The notes below the pieces were generated by a model. The model searched no databases. It was given only the letters and a program-made list of their open reading frames with translations, and was not told the origin of the DNA. DNA of 64,000 nt from Taxawa tesnikishii (nom. ined.) (Eukaryota > Ascomycota > Dothideomycetes > Dothideales), in assembly GCA_030247885.1 (NCBI GenBank), contig JAPDRO010000004.1, forward strand, positions 434,001 to 498,000, read 5' to 3'. Within the stretch, counting starts at the first letter, position 1, and every line of letters begins with the position of its first letter. Shown piece after piece: positions 21,063-32,909 of the stretch. The position numbers were made by a program, and so were the translations under genes.

Positions 21063-22591
21063 ATGTCTTCCGCAAGAGAAATCCCCACTCGCAATGGCGG
21101 CAACCTCACCCGCACCGTCTCCAACAGCTTTGATCATGTCTCGACCTCCCCGTCATGTCCTTCCACTCACCATCCGCGAGTTTCCAGCAGAGGGTTGGTG
21201 CTTCTGCTACCGCTGCGAAACAGCTGAAGCCTTTTCAAACCCAGGACATCAAGGTCCTTCTGCTGGAAAATGTTAACCAGACTGGACGGACTATCCTTCA
21301 ACAGCAGGGTTACCAAGTAGAGTTCCTCAAGTCGTCGCTGCCGGAGGACCAGCTCATCGAGAAGATCCGGTATGCGCATACTAAGCCTACTATTCACACC
21401 ATATGGATGGCTAATCGCCAACACTCGTAGTGATGTCCATGTCATTGGTATCCGTTCCAAGACCAAGTTGAGCGCGAAAGTTCTCAAGGAGGCCAAGAAC
21501 CTGATCGTGATTGGCTGCTTCTGCATCGGTACAAACCAGGTCGACCTCCAATATGCCGCCCAGAACGGAATTGCCGTGTTCAACTCGCCTTTCTCTAACT
21601 CCCGCTCCGTCGCCGAGCTCGTAATCGCAGAGATTATTGTACTGGCCCGCCAACTGGGCGACAGAAGCATGGAACTGCACAAGGGTGTTTGGAACAAGGT
21701 CTCGAACGGCTGCTGGGAAGTCCGTGGAAAGACGCTCGGAATCGTCGGTTACGGACACATTGGAAACCAACTTTCGGTGCTCGCGGAGGCTATGGGTATG
21801 AAGGTTATCTACTACGATGTTGTCAACCTCATGAGCATGGGTACTGCACACCAGGTCCCCACACTGAAGGCCCTACTCGAGAGCGCCGACTTTGTCACTC
21901 TCCACGTGCCCGAACTGCCAGAGACGATGAACATGATTGGAGAAGAGCAATTGTCGCAGATGCGCAACGGCAGCTACCTGATCAACGCCTCGCGGGGCAG
22001 CGTGGTCGACATCCCAGCGCTCGTGAACGCGATGAGGGACGGCAAACTTGCTGGCGCCGCGCTAGACGTGTACCCCAACGAGCCTGGCGGAAACGGAGAC
22101 TATTTCAACAACGACCTTAACTCCTGGGCGGAGGACCTCAGGAGCTTGAAGAACCTGATTCTTACACCGCACATTGGAGGTAGCACCGAGGAGGCCCAGA
22201 GCGCCATTGGTGTGGAAGTCGCGGAGGCACTTGTCCGCTACGTCAACGAAGGCAGCACTATCGGTGCCGTCAACATGCCTGAGATCTCCCTGAGGAGCTT
22301 GACCGCTGACGAGCCAAACCACGTGCGGGTAAGTAGATTTACGTCTTGCTGGCCGGATAGTGTGCTGACGTGTGCTAGGTTATCTACATCCACAAGAACG
22401 TGCCTGGTGTGCTGAGGAGAGTCAACGAGATTCTTGGCGATCACAACGTCGACAAGCAGAGCACCGACTCTCGTGGCGATGTTGCATACCTGATGGCAGA
22501 TGTGAGCAAAGTCAGTACGGGCGAGATCAAGCAACTTTACCAGGATCTGGACGACTTGAGCTCGCGTATCAGGACTAGAGTTTTGTACTAG
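21063..22591 (+). CDS. SER33: D-3-phosphoglycerate dehydrogenase (serine biosynthesis)
   Basis: Oxidises 3-phosphoglycerate to 3-phosphohydroxypyruvate with NAD, the first step of the phosphorylated serine pathway; cytosolic. Seen: ATG at 21063; exons 21063-21369, 21431-22328 and 22379-22591. The NAD fold carries GIVGYGHIGNQLSVLAEAMG, with a D-2-hydroxyacid dehydrogenase signature in LINASRGSVVDIPALV and the catalytic His in LTPHIGGSTEEAQ. The C-terminal ACT domain (VIYIHKNVPGVLRRVNEILG) is the usual serine-sensing regulatory domain. One base is missing: CCCC at 21148-21151 should be five, which joins the leader MSSAREIPTRNGGNLT to VMSFHSPSASFQQRVG. The coding length is then exactly 473 codons including the stop. 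An alternative start at ATG 21155 would avoid the frameshift but loses the conserved N-terminal leader. Confidence 0.94.
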
Positions 22592-23323
22592 ATGGGTTCT
22601 TTGTTTGAGTTGATTCGCTTTGTTTCTCTAGACTTGGGCGCACGGGATGGATGGATGGACCACAAAAGCATTCACACGGCGCACCTCTAGATGTGGAAAA
22701 TCAGCGGCGCTGGCGCGGTCAATTGGAGCGCAGTAAAGCGCGTTTTGCGAACAACTGACACGAGCGCGCATTGTGCACGCGCATATGTATATGCCGATGC
22801 AGGGGGCAAGAAGAAGACACGTTTGACCGTCTCACCGTTTTGCGCAATTCGCGATTGCTATGGAAGCAAACGTACACAGAATACAAGCTTCGTTCGGCCC
22901 TCGGGAGTCCAAAGTGAAGATAGCGCAATCGCCCAGTGTTTCAGGTGATAGGAGTGTCACTCGGCTCTTGATTCAGAAGCACGAGCTTGAGCGAGCCGCG
23001 CCAGCGAGCGGTGTGTGTGGATGATTCGTCAGGGACTGTGGGGAAGACCAGAACAGTGTGGCTTGTGCTTGTTCCCTGCCTGGTCTCTCCTGAATTGTTA
23101 TGCGTATGGCGCGCTCGCAAGAAAGCCAACGGTAGACTTCTTTCATACACAGGGAACTTTTGTCGACCTCTCCGTCCAACCATCCTCTGCTCGCTCGGTA
23201 TTCCCTCGCTTCTTCATTCATAGCGCTGGAGTTGGGGGTTTAACTTTCACGGTCCTTTTGAATGTTGACCACTCTCTGAACCCTTTTGCGGAGAATCACC
23301 TCCATTAATTATCTGCCATAGCC
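22592..23323. other. Intergenic region / myosin V promoter
   Basis: No coding signal was recognised; about 730 bases between the SER33-like stop and the MYO2 start. Confidence 0.45.
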
Positions 23324-26300
23324 ATGGCACACACCTACGATGTCGGCACCAAGGCCTGGCAGCCCGACCCTACGGAGGGTTGGGTTGCCTCCGAAGTCGA
23401 GCAGAAGATCGTTGACGGTGACAATGTGAAGCTCGTCTTTCAGCTCGCCAATGGAGAGGTGAGGGCATACTCGATGTATTGTTTGGAAACACCCACTGAC
23501 GGGATGTACGCATACAGTCCAAGACGATAAACACTACCCTGGCCGCTCTCCAAGACGACAGCAACACTTCGCTACCTCCCTTGATGAACCCTGCTATGCT
23601 CGAAGCCAGCGACGACCTTACGAATCTGTCCCATCTCAACGAACCTGCCGGTAATGCGCATCTCATACGTTGGGTTAACACGGATGCTGACGGAGGACAA
23701 CAGTTCTACAAGCCATCAGGTTACGATACGCGCAGAAAGAGATATATACATACAGTGGTATCGTCCTTATCGCTACGAACCCCTTCGCGCGAGTCGACTC
23801 TCTCTATGTCCCAGGAATGGTTCAGGTATATGCAGGGAAGCAGAGAGCGTCACAAGCACCGCACTTGTTCGCGATTGCGGAAGAAGCCTTTGCGTAGGTC
23901 ACGGAAGATCTCGATGAGCTACGGGGGATACTGACGGATGTACAGCGACATGCTGCGAGACAACCAAAATCAGACAATCGTCGTTTCTGGAGAGTCAGGA
24001 GCCGGTAAGACCGTCAGTGCCAAATACGTGATGCGATACTTTGCGACTCGAGAGCCGCCGGACCAGCCCGGCATACGATCGAAGGGCCGGATAGACACCA
24101 TGACCGAGACTGAGGAGCAGATTCTCGCGACCAACCCGATCATGGAAGCTTTCGGTAACGCAAAGACCACTCGAAACGACAACTCCTCGCGTTTCGGAAA
24201 GTATATTGAGATCATGTTCGACAAGAAGACGGATATCATCGGTGCGCGGATACGGACATATCTTCTGGAACGCTCGAGATTAGTCTTCCAGCCCTTGAAG
24301 GAGAGGAATTACCACATCTTTTACCAGATGGTAGCGGGTGCTTCTGACGCCGAGAAAGAAGAGCTGGGTCTTGTACCAGTCGAACACTATGACTATCTCA
24401 ACCAGGGAGGCGCACCGCAGATTGACGGAGTGGATGATGCGGAAGAGTTCGCGGCGACACGCGCATCTCTGGACAGGATAGGTGTGAGAGCGGATCAACA
24501 GGCGCAGATCTTCCGGATATTGGCTGCTCTTTTGCATATCGGAAACATCAAGATCACTACTACGAGGACCGACTCACAACTTTCTTCTTCGGAACCCTCG
24601 CTTGTCAAGGCCTGCCGACTTCTTGGAATCGACCCCAATGGCTTTGCTCAATGGACTGTCAAGAAGCAGCTGATTACGAGAGGAGAAAAGATCATGTCAA
24701 ACCTTACGCAACAGCAAGCGATCGTCGTCAGGGATTCCGTGGCCAAGTACATTTACTCAAGCTTATTCGACTGGTTAGTCGAGACAATCAACAACGGTCT
24801 TGCTAGACAAGAGATCCTTGAGCACGTCAACTCCTTCATCGGCGTCTTGGATATCTACGGTTTTGAACACTTCGCAAAGAACTCATTTGAACAATTTTGC
24901 ATCAATTACGCAAATGAGAAATTGCAGCAGGAATTCAACCAGCACGTTTTCAAGCTCGAGCAAGAGGAATATGTGCGCGAAAAGATTGATTGGACATTCA
25001 TTGAATTCTCCGACAATCAGCCGTGCATTGACATGATCGAAGGCAAACTCGGCATCCTGGCTCTGCTCGATGAGGAATCTAGGTTACCCATGGGATCCGA
25101 CGAGTCTTTCGTTACCAAGCTTCACCACAATTTCGCTGGGGATAAGCAGAAATTCTACAAGAAGCCCCGGTTCGGAAAGTCCGCGTTCACAGTCTGCCAC
25201 TACGCGCTGGACGTAACATACGAATCTGATGGGTTTATCGAGAAGAACAGAGATACTGTACCCGATGAGCATATGGAGGTTCTCCGCGCCACATCCAACA
25301 CTTTCCTCGCTGAGCTCCTGGAAGCCGCATCTGCCGTTCGTGAAAGAGACACTGCCGCTGCAAGCCAAAAGCTGGGTGCCGTAGCAGCTCCGGGCAAGAG
25401 ACCAGGTGCAGCTGCAGCAAGGAAGCCCACACTTGGAAACATCTTCAAGTCCTCCTTGATTGAGCTCATGAACACGATCAACTCTACCGACGTCCACTAC
25501 ATCCGCTGCATCAAGCCCAATGAAGCCAAGGAAGCTTGGAAGTTCGAAGGACCTATGGTTCTCGGCCAGCTGCGTGCTTGCGGTGTACTCGAGACTGTCA
25601 GGATCAGTTGCGCCGGTTACCCGACGAGGTGGACATACGAAGAGTTCGCTCTCCGTTACTACATGCTTGTTCCATCATCGCAATGGACATCCGAGATTCG
25701 GGATATGGCAAACGCCATCCTGCGCACAGCGCTTGGTGAGGGCAAGAACGACGGTACTGACAAGTACCAGATGGGTCTGACGAAGATCTTCTTCCGTGCT
25801 GGTATGCTTGCGTTCCTGGAGAACCTGCGTACGAATCGTCTGAACAGCGCTGCGATCATGATCCAGAAGAACCTCCGCGCAAAGTACTACCGCAGACGGT
25901 ACCTTGAGGCCATTGACTCCATTCGCGCATTTCAGTCTCTCACCCGGGGCAATCTCTCCAGGCAAAGAGCAGAAGAGACGCGTCGGATCAAAGGCGCAAC
26001 GACCATCCAACGTGTTTGGAGGGGCCAAAAGGAGCGCAAGAACTACCTACGCATCCGGAACGATCTCATCCTCTTTGAAGCGGCGGCCAAGGGCTGGGCT
26101 TGCAGGAAACACATCCTCGACACACGGTTAGGCAATGCCGCCCAGAAAATCCAGAGGACCTGGCGGGCACGGCAACAGCTCAAGGCGTGGCGCGACTATA
26201 GGAAGAAAGTCGTCATTGTTCAAAACCTTTGGAGAGGCAAGCAGGCCCGGCGGACATACAAGACCTTGCGTGAAGAGGCGCGTGACCTCAAGCAGATCTC

Positions 26301-28333
26301 GTACAAGCTGGAGAACAAGGTCGTCGAGCTTACGCAGTCTCTCGGTACCATCAGGAATGAGAATAAGACTCTCAAGAACCAGGTTGAGAATTACGAGAAT
26401 CAGCTCAAGTCCTGGAAGACAAGGACACAGACCCTTGAGGCGCAGGCAAAGGACCTTCAGCGCGAGGCAAACCAAGCAGGTATTACCGCAGCACGTTTGA
26501 CAGCCATGGAGGAGGACATGCAGAAGCTGCAGCAGAGCTACGAGGAATCGAACTCCAGCATGAGGAGGTTGCAGGAAGAGGAGAAGGCACTTCGCGAGTC
26601 TCTGCGGTTGACAAGCGAAGAACTGGAGCAGACCAGGCAGCGGAACAGCATTACTGAGAGCGAGAAGATGTCGTTAAGGCAGCAACTGGCGGAGTTGCAG
26701 GATCAGCTCGAGCTTGCCAAACGTGCCGTGCCTACGAATGGCGATATGAACGGTGTTGCTGGTCCAGGCCAGCCGAGCGGCCTCATCAACCTCGTCTCTT
26801 CTAAGAAGCCCAAGAGGAGGAGCGCAGGCCCTGAGCGGATCGACACCGACAGGTTCAGCGCCGCCTTCAACCCTCGACCTGTCTCGATGGCTTTCGCCGG
26901 AACCGCCAGCCACCAACAAAACCTCTCAGGATCTACCTTCCGGCCTGATCTTGAGAATGTCGAGATGGAGCTCGAAAACCTGCTCGCCGATGAGGATGGC
27001 CTCAATGACGAGGTTACCATGGGTCTGATTAGGAATCTCAAGATCCCGGCACCAGGTTCAAGCCCACCACCTACCGACAAGGAAGTCCTCTTCCCGGCCT
27101 ACCTCATCAACCTTGTCACGTCAGAGATGTGGAACAATGGTTTTGTGAAAGAATCCGAGCGTTTCTTAGCCAATGTGATGCAGTCTATCCAACAGGAAGT
27201 GATGCAACACGATGGCGACGAGGCAGTCAACCCAGGCGCTTTCTGGTTGTCCAACGTCCATGAGATGCTGTCTTTCGTCTTCCTGGCAGAGGACTGGTAC
27301 GAGGCCCAGAAGACGGATAATTACGAATACGATCGCCTCCTGGAGATCGTGAAGCATGATTTAGAAAGCTTGGAATTCAATATCTATCACACGTGGATGA
27401 AGGTGTTGAAGAAGAAACTCTACAAGATGATTGTCCCCGCGATCATCGAATCTCAGTCGCTGCCCGGTTTTGTCACAAATGAAAGCAATCGCTTCCTTGG
27501 CAAGCTTCTGCAATCCAACAGTGCACCCGCGTTCAGCATGGACAACCTCCTATCCCTCCTGAACAACGTTTTCAAGGCCATGAAGGCGTTCTACCTTGAA
27601 GACTCTATCATTACGCAGACCATCACGGAACTGCTTCGTCTCGTCGGCGTTACTGCCTTCAATGACTTGCTTATGCGGAGAAACTTCCTTTCCTGGAAGC
27701 GTGGTCTCCAGATCAACTACAACATCACCAGGATAGAAGAGTGGTGCAAGAGTCACGACATGCCTGAAGGAACACTTCAGCTTGAACACCTGATGCAGGC
27801 GACCAAGCTGCTCCAGCTGAAGAAAGCAACACTGAATGATATCGAAATCATTCAGGATATCTGCTGGATGTAAGTCGAATTGATTGTCCTCAATACACGT
27901 TACACACTGACTTTCCGTAAGGCTTTCGCCCAACCAAATTCAAAAGCTCCTCAACCAATACCTCGTCGCCGACTACGAGCAACCCATCAACGGCGAAATC
28001 ATGAAGGCCGTTGCCTCGCGCGTCACCGATCCCAAATCCGACGTCCTCCTCCTCCCCGCCGTCGACATGGAAGATTCCGGACCTTACGAGATCGCCGAAC
28101 CCCGCGTCATCACCGCCCTGGAGACGTACACACCCAGCTGGCTGCAGACTCCCAGACTGAAGCGTCTTGCGGAGATTGTCAGCGCGCAGGCCGTCATGCA
28201 GCAGCAGATCGACGCCGGTGGCGCCTTGGCTAAGGATTCGTACGACGGCGATGGAGAGTGGGACCACGTCAACGGTAACGGTAATGGAGATATCGGTGAA
28301 AGGCACATGATGCCAACTGAGCAGGAGGTATAA
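23324..28333 (+). CDS. MYO2: Class V myosin heavy chain
   Basis: An actin-based motor that carries secretory vesicles and organelles to growth sites. Seen: ATG at 23324; five exons: 23324-23458, 23518-23650, 23704-23893, 23946-27869, 27922-28333; 1597 aa, in the class V range. The motor domain spans about residues 70-770: P-loop GESGAGKT (about residue 168), switch I NDNSSRFGK, switch II DIYGFEHF, actin-site HYIRCIKPNEAKEAW and converter MGLTKIFFRAG. About six IQ motifs (IQKNLRAKYYRRRY and similar, about 780-925) bind calmodulin or light chains. A coiled coil follows (about 930-1080), then a cargo-binding dilute (DIL) domain from about residue 1200, including SFVFLAEDWYEAQ and LEHLMQATKLLQLKK. 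The first three exons are short, and none of them is seen unless introns 23459-23517, 23651-23703 and 23894-23945 are removed. The reading frame is fully intact. Confidence 0.97.
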
Positions 28334-28909
28334 TCTCTCGGTCTGTCTGCTGAGCGCTTGAGCGCTGATTCTAATCTTTTCGTACTGAGTGGAGGAGAGT
28401 GTGCGCAATTCTGTATGATGACGAGTTGGAAGGAGCAGAGGCATCGAGCATAAGCTTGAACCTCCGAGCTCATCATACCCAGTTAGTTTTTGGTGCAACA
28501 ATCTGTTGATCTGTTGTGGGCATATCCTGGCGTTTTGTTTGGCGAAGGGAGAGAACACCTTCTGGGGGAATTGAGATTCTTTTTGGGAGAGCTTTTCTTT
28601 GCGGCTCTCTGCATTTTTCTTCTTCTGATTTCATATGGGCGCTTTGATGGGAGACTGTCGGAGATACAGGATAGTGTTGACACCTTTTTTGACATCTTCA
28701 CTTCCACTCTGCTCTTTTGCATTGCTATGAGAAGTGCAGAACGTGATTGCAGCGCTATGATGAGATGTCTGTGAGTTCTTATGTTTTTCATATCGTCTCC
28801 TGCAGAGCAAGGGCACCATCAGGTGGCCCATCATCTCGTTCTCATAATGTACACTGTAAGAGAAATCCTTTGCTATCGCAAGTCCCGCCTGAATTACGAC
28901 GCTCACTCC
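28334..28909. other. Convergent 3' intergenic region (MYO2 / small Myb-like member 2)
   Basis: T-rich, terminator-like sequence; no gene was recognised. Confidence 0.45.
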
Positions 28910-29414
28910 TCACGCCTCGTCCTCCACAACCTCCGTCTTGACATAGTCGTCATCGTCGTCCTCCTTCTCCGCTTTAGCCGCCTTCTTGCCCTCCTTGGCG
29001 CTATTCTTCGACGGGGTGGCCTCCTCGTCATCGTCGTCGTCGCGGGTATTCGGATCGGCCTTGCGCTTGCGGCCGCCCTTGGATTTGGGAGTCTTTGGAG
29101 CAGCGGCGGCGGCGGCGGCGGCAGCGTTGCCAGCAGTGTCCGTCTTGCCGCCGGCGTCGGCGATCTTCTTCAGAACGGCGCGGGTCATCACCTTCATGCT
29201 CCCGACGCTGGCGGAGCCGAAGGCGGCGCTGGCGGTGTCCCAGTCGACCTGTGATGTTTGCGGTTAGGCGAGGTGAGGGGAAGGGGAAGGTGAGTTGTTG
29301 GGGATCGGAACGTACGCCGGCCATGGGGTTGTCGCTGCATAAGTAGATTGCGAGCAGGCGGTTCTTGTCGTTGTCCGAGAGGACCTCCTTCGCGACGCTG
29401 TAGGAGTATGGCAT
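28910..29414 (-). CDS. Small Myb/SANT-like protein, family member 2
   Basis: Not a named gene. Seen: ATG at 29414; exons 29414-29316 and 29248-28910 (intron 67 nt, phase 0, directly before VDW); 145 aa. The first helix (LSDNDKNRLLAIYL) and second helix (VDWDTASAAFG) are separated by the intron, and the third is MTRAVLKKIADAGGK. It is followed by a long poly-Ala run, then TPKSKGGRKRKAD (basic, AT-hook/NLS-like), an Asp-rich stretch, a second Lys/Ala-rich stretch and the end DYVKTEVVEDEA, with the VKTE motif in an acidic setting. Intron position and phase match members at 30.1, 32.1 and 42.0 kb, so these are true relatives. A nuclear, chromatin-linked role is inferred. Confidence 0.8.
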
Positions 29415-30101
29415 GGTGTTCAGTTCGATACTGGCTGGAAGTTAGCGGCGTTGGAGGAATGAGACGGTGAGGACAACTCCCTCGTGTTTGTTACTGTGGT
29501 GATGTGTGGGTGTTGTGTCGACTCTGCCGTGTAAAGCCTGATGTGGAAAGAGATTGATGAAAAGCGTAAGGAGTTGTTGTGTAAGAAACGGAACGGGTTG
29601 AGGGGAAGGAAGATTATATGGGGGAAAGGCGGACTCACATGCCAGAAGATGAAGCAGCGAGGTGGGAGCAAACTCACTTGTGCTTGGACGAAGCTGAAGC
29701 TTTCGAACGAAGACAAAGATGGAGTGAGCGTGCGGGACGATGCTGGAACTGGGCGGGAACTTCACTTCTCGCTGAACCTACACGGTGTTTTCGATGGACT
29801 CTTGATTTGACGAATAAATGCATGCCTGAATGCCTGTATATGAAGATTTTGGGTGCATTAAACCATCAGATTCTCAATGGCCTGCCTTTTGGAGGGGTAT
29901 CGTGTCCGCCGGACAGCCTGGCGTATGCATTCGGTTAGATCTGAGTGCATGTGTGATAGACACAGAACCTTCTTGCATTCGGGATAGAGCTATGGAGGTG
30001 CTTGTAACGAGGTTCCGGGAGTCCACGATTCTCTCACAACGCTATTACCCTCTGATTGCGGGCCGTCGTGCTAACCCTCTCCCGACATGTCTCCTCTACA
30101 C
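29415..30101. other. Intergenic region between small Myb-like members 2 and 3
   Basis: About 690 bases; promoter of member 2 and 3' end of member 3. No other gene was seen. Confidence 0.45.
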
Positions 30102-30658
30102 TTAAGCCTCCTGCTTGAAGCTGCCTTCACCCACAGCGTTGGAGCGCTTGTGGCGAGGCTTCTTAGCCTTGCTCTCGGTTGAGGCGGGGATAACGGCTGC
30201 GTTGGTAGTGGCGGAAGAAGCAGTATCAGCATCGGCGTTCTCAACGGCAGCAGCGGTGTTGGTCTCGTCACTGTCCTCTTGCTTGACTGGAACGGAGACC
30301 TTGGCAGATTTAGCACCCGACATAGCGGAGGCCTTGCGCTTCTTGCCGACAACCTTGTCTGGCGAGCCAGCTGCGCCAGTGGGAGCGGTGTCGTCATCGC
30401 TATCGGTACTCTCCTTCTCGAGCTTCGCCTTCAGGCGGGTGAAGCGCATACGGGCGGCGGGTGCGGTGGGAGCCTCTTTGTTTGGGATACCAAGGTCGGC
30501 CGCGATTACCTTCCAGTCAATCTTCTCAGTGTTAGCTGTACGTTCGCAGGTCAGACTGCGTGAATAACCCATGAACGTACCTCACCGCCGAGATGCTTGA
30601 TGATGTGGAGCAGGAAACTCATGTTGTCGGCGTCGTTCAGCTGCTGCTTGGGAGCCAT
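30102..30658 (-). CDS. Small Myb/SANT-like protein, family member 3
   Basis: Not a named gene. Seen: ATG at 30658; exons 30658-30581 and about 30521-30102 (intron 30580-30522, phase 0, directly before IDW); 165 aa. First helix LNDADNMSFLLHIIKHL, second IDWKVIAADLGI, third AARMRFTRLKAKLEK. The tail holds GKKRKASAM (basic block), then VPVKQEDSDETN (hydrophobic-K-x-E followed by acidic residues) and the C-terminal GSFKQEA, a second such motif. The 3' splice site is not ideal (ACTGAG or AAG before ATTGAC), so one Lys may be added or lost at the junction. Same strand as member 2 and the same intron position. Antisense frames over it are shadows. Confidence 0.8.
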
Positions 30659-31049
30659 TTTGAACGATTGATGAGGAGTGAGATTCGAAAATCACCGTAG
30701 ATGGAATGAAAGGAAGGATTATAGCAGAAGTGTTGATGCTTGTGGAAGAAATGGAATTGATCTTCTGAAGATGGTGATGATCGGTCTGAGTCAGTCGAAC
30801 AATCTAAAGTGAGCAGAGGCTGTGGGACAGGCAAGTTTCGAGAGTGAGCTTAAGAGTGAGAGACCACTGGCGGTCTGTTTGTTTCCTCAAGCTTCTTCCT
30901 CCCGCTCGAGCTTCTCTTAAACACAATCACCTCCACAACGCGACAACACAATCACCGGTGGTCTTCCTCGTACCACCTAACCTACTCCAACTAGACTACT
31001 GGCGGTGATCTTCACACACTTGATCTCCTCAGCACATTTGTTGTCCACG
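30659..31049. promoter_or_regulatory. Divergent intergenic region between small Myb-like members 3 and 4
   Basis: About 390 bases between two outward-facing family members, so their promoters are shared or adjacent. Confidence 0.5.
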
Positions 31050-31659
31050 ATGGCTGGTTGGACCGACTCTGACGACCGCAAGCTGTTGCTTGCCATCATC
31101 CAAATTCTCTCACCAAGCCCACCAAGCTGGGACGAGGTCGCTGCAAAGACGGGCAAGACTAAGGAAGCTGTTCTGTACGTACCTCTGAATGCTCACCAAT
31201 TCAGTGTGTTCAAAAGGGCATTGTATACCTACAGGAGTACTATCTCAAGGCAGGCCTGCAAGCACTTCAAGATGCCTATTCAACGCATCTGAAGGACCCG
31301 CTCACTTGCCGGGCGTCCAACTGGATGCATTGCTTTCGATATTGCCCTCTCCTAGATCTCATACGTACACATCGCTAACTTTGTATATGCAGCCAGCGCT
31401 ACTAAAAGATCAAGAAGGAGCCCCTCACTGCTTCCGCGGACGATGCTGACGGCGACGACGGAACGCCAGCAGCTGTTCCAGCTCCAAAGAAACGCAACCG
31501 TAAGGCGACCTCGAAGACTGCAGGCAAGGGAAAAGGCAACGGCTCTGAGGACGACAACGGAGAGGAGAAGGCCAAGGCGGCTAGGAAATCTCGCGGCAAG
31601 AAGGTGAAGATGGAGGAGGAAACCTGTTGGAAGAGCGGAGGGCGGAGGATGCTGACTAA
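31050..31659 (+). pseudogene. Small Myb/SANT-like protein, family member 4, damaged or mis-spliced copy
   Basis: Seen: ATG at 31050 opens WTDSDDRKLLLAIIQIL and SWDEVAAKTGKTKEAV, the first two helices in good condition, to a donor at 31175. The expected third helix is at 31392 onward (QRY-stop-KIKKEP), where TAA stands in place of an aromatic codon. The frame after it has the family's full tail: IKKEP, an acidic stretch, PKKRNRKATSK and VKMEEE. Alternative: an acceptor at 31234 gives a short third helix (STISRQACKHFK) and a stop at 31292, a 60-residue protein without a tail. Near the 3' end one added base (about 31619) would give an acidic ending and a stop at 31657-31659; otherwise the frame runs to 31786. 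This is either a decaying copy or a gene with alternative splicing, and the sequence does not decide which. Confidence 0.55.
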
Positions 31660-32124
31660 TCACGGAACCTCACTTCACCTGCTACTCAGCTTCGCCTCAT
31701 CGTTGATGAAACGTGAACCTCATTCATCTCACTCTTCTGTCTACTTCAAAATGCCTAATAGTAAACACGATATCAAGGTTCTTTGAAGGTGTCGGACAAC
31801 GTAATGAAATCCTGATAAGACTAGTTTCATAGTGAAGCTCTACTAATCCCATATACTATACTAAAGTGTACGTTTTGAACAAAAGGTCTGGTATGGATCC
31901 GGTAATGTAGAGTCTCACTTGTTCAAGCTCAAGTTTCCTTTAGAATGCTTATGCCATCACTGTCGCAAAGCTCGTGGTCTGTGCATGTTGTAAGTTCCTT
32001 CAAGCTTGACGTTGTCTACCTTCACATCTGAGTTATTGTTTCCTATCCATCCCACAACGCAACCGCTTCCCCACCATTCTCGATCGATCACATATCCACA
32101 CAACACATAATAGCATCAACAACC
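31660..32124. other. Intergenic region between small Myb-like members 4 and 5
   Basis: AT-richer than its surroundings; no gene was recognised. Confidence 0.4.
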
Positions 32125-32615
32125 ATGCCCAACTGGAAGGAACCTGCCACGCTCGATCGCCTCCTCGCCGCCATCATCGCCGCTAACGGCGGCAGAGTGA
32201 GCCCACCCCGCGTCGTACACGTCACTTCCCATGACTGACCGATGGATACAGGTCGACAACATGGCTGTCGCGCGTTAGTTTGAAGAGAACGTCACCTACG
32301 ACGCGATTGAGAACCGCACCCGCGTCTACAAAAAGCAGGCCAAGGAGCTCGCCGACCAGGCCCAGGCCGAGGGCCGCATGGATAAGGATATGCGCGCTGT
32401 CAAATCCACCAACGGCACCCCACGTAAGCCGCGTACTCCGAAGAAGGACGCTCTTCACGGTGCGTATGTCTCCCTTCGTAGTCACGTCAGGACTAACTGG
32501 TCTAGGCGTTGCCTCCGGCCGTGTCTCGAAGAGGGCTCCGAAGGTCAAAGAAGAGCCAGTCGATGGAGAGATGGGTGATGTCCATGCTGAGGACGACGAC
32601 GAGGGCCTGGCTTGA
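32125..32615 (+). CDS. Small Myb/SANT-like protein, family member 5 (in-frame stop or shifted splice site)
   Basis: Seen: ATG at 32125; exon 1 32125-32196 (PATLDRLLAAIIAANGGR); intron phase 0 at the family position; exon 2 to 32459; exon 3 32506-32615. With the usual acceptor (before 32252) the second helix reads VDNMAVAR followed by TAG at 32276-32278, where relatives would have a codon such as CAG. If that same TAG is used as the splice acceptor, the frame stays open (exon 2 from 32279, FEENVTYDAIENRTRVYKKQ) but the second helix is lost. The tail has PRKPRTPKK (basic), KVKEEPVDGE (hydrophobic-K-x-E) and an acidic end AEDDDEGLA. Its status between functional gene and new pseudogene is open. 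Confidence 0.65.
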
Positions 32616-32909
32616 AAGGGGTTCCTGCCGTGTCGCCACGACAGTAAAGGCGGGCGCTGAGTGATATCCGAAGCCCGTCATGTAATATGCAATGCATTGT
32701 ATGATAGCACGACACAGATGACCACACGGCAAGCATGATTAACGACATGACTTCCTGCTGCACTCGGTTTCTCAACATTTAAAGATGTGCCTGGTTAACT
32801 GTTTCGAAAGTCAACAACGTAACGACGCAAGTGGTCGGTGAGTACGAGGTCACCGCTGAGAGAGAGAGTAGCGCAGGCAGCTGGGAGTACTTCGAAAATT
32901 CTTCGATTA

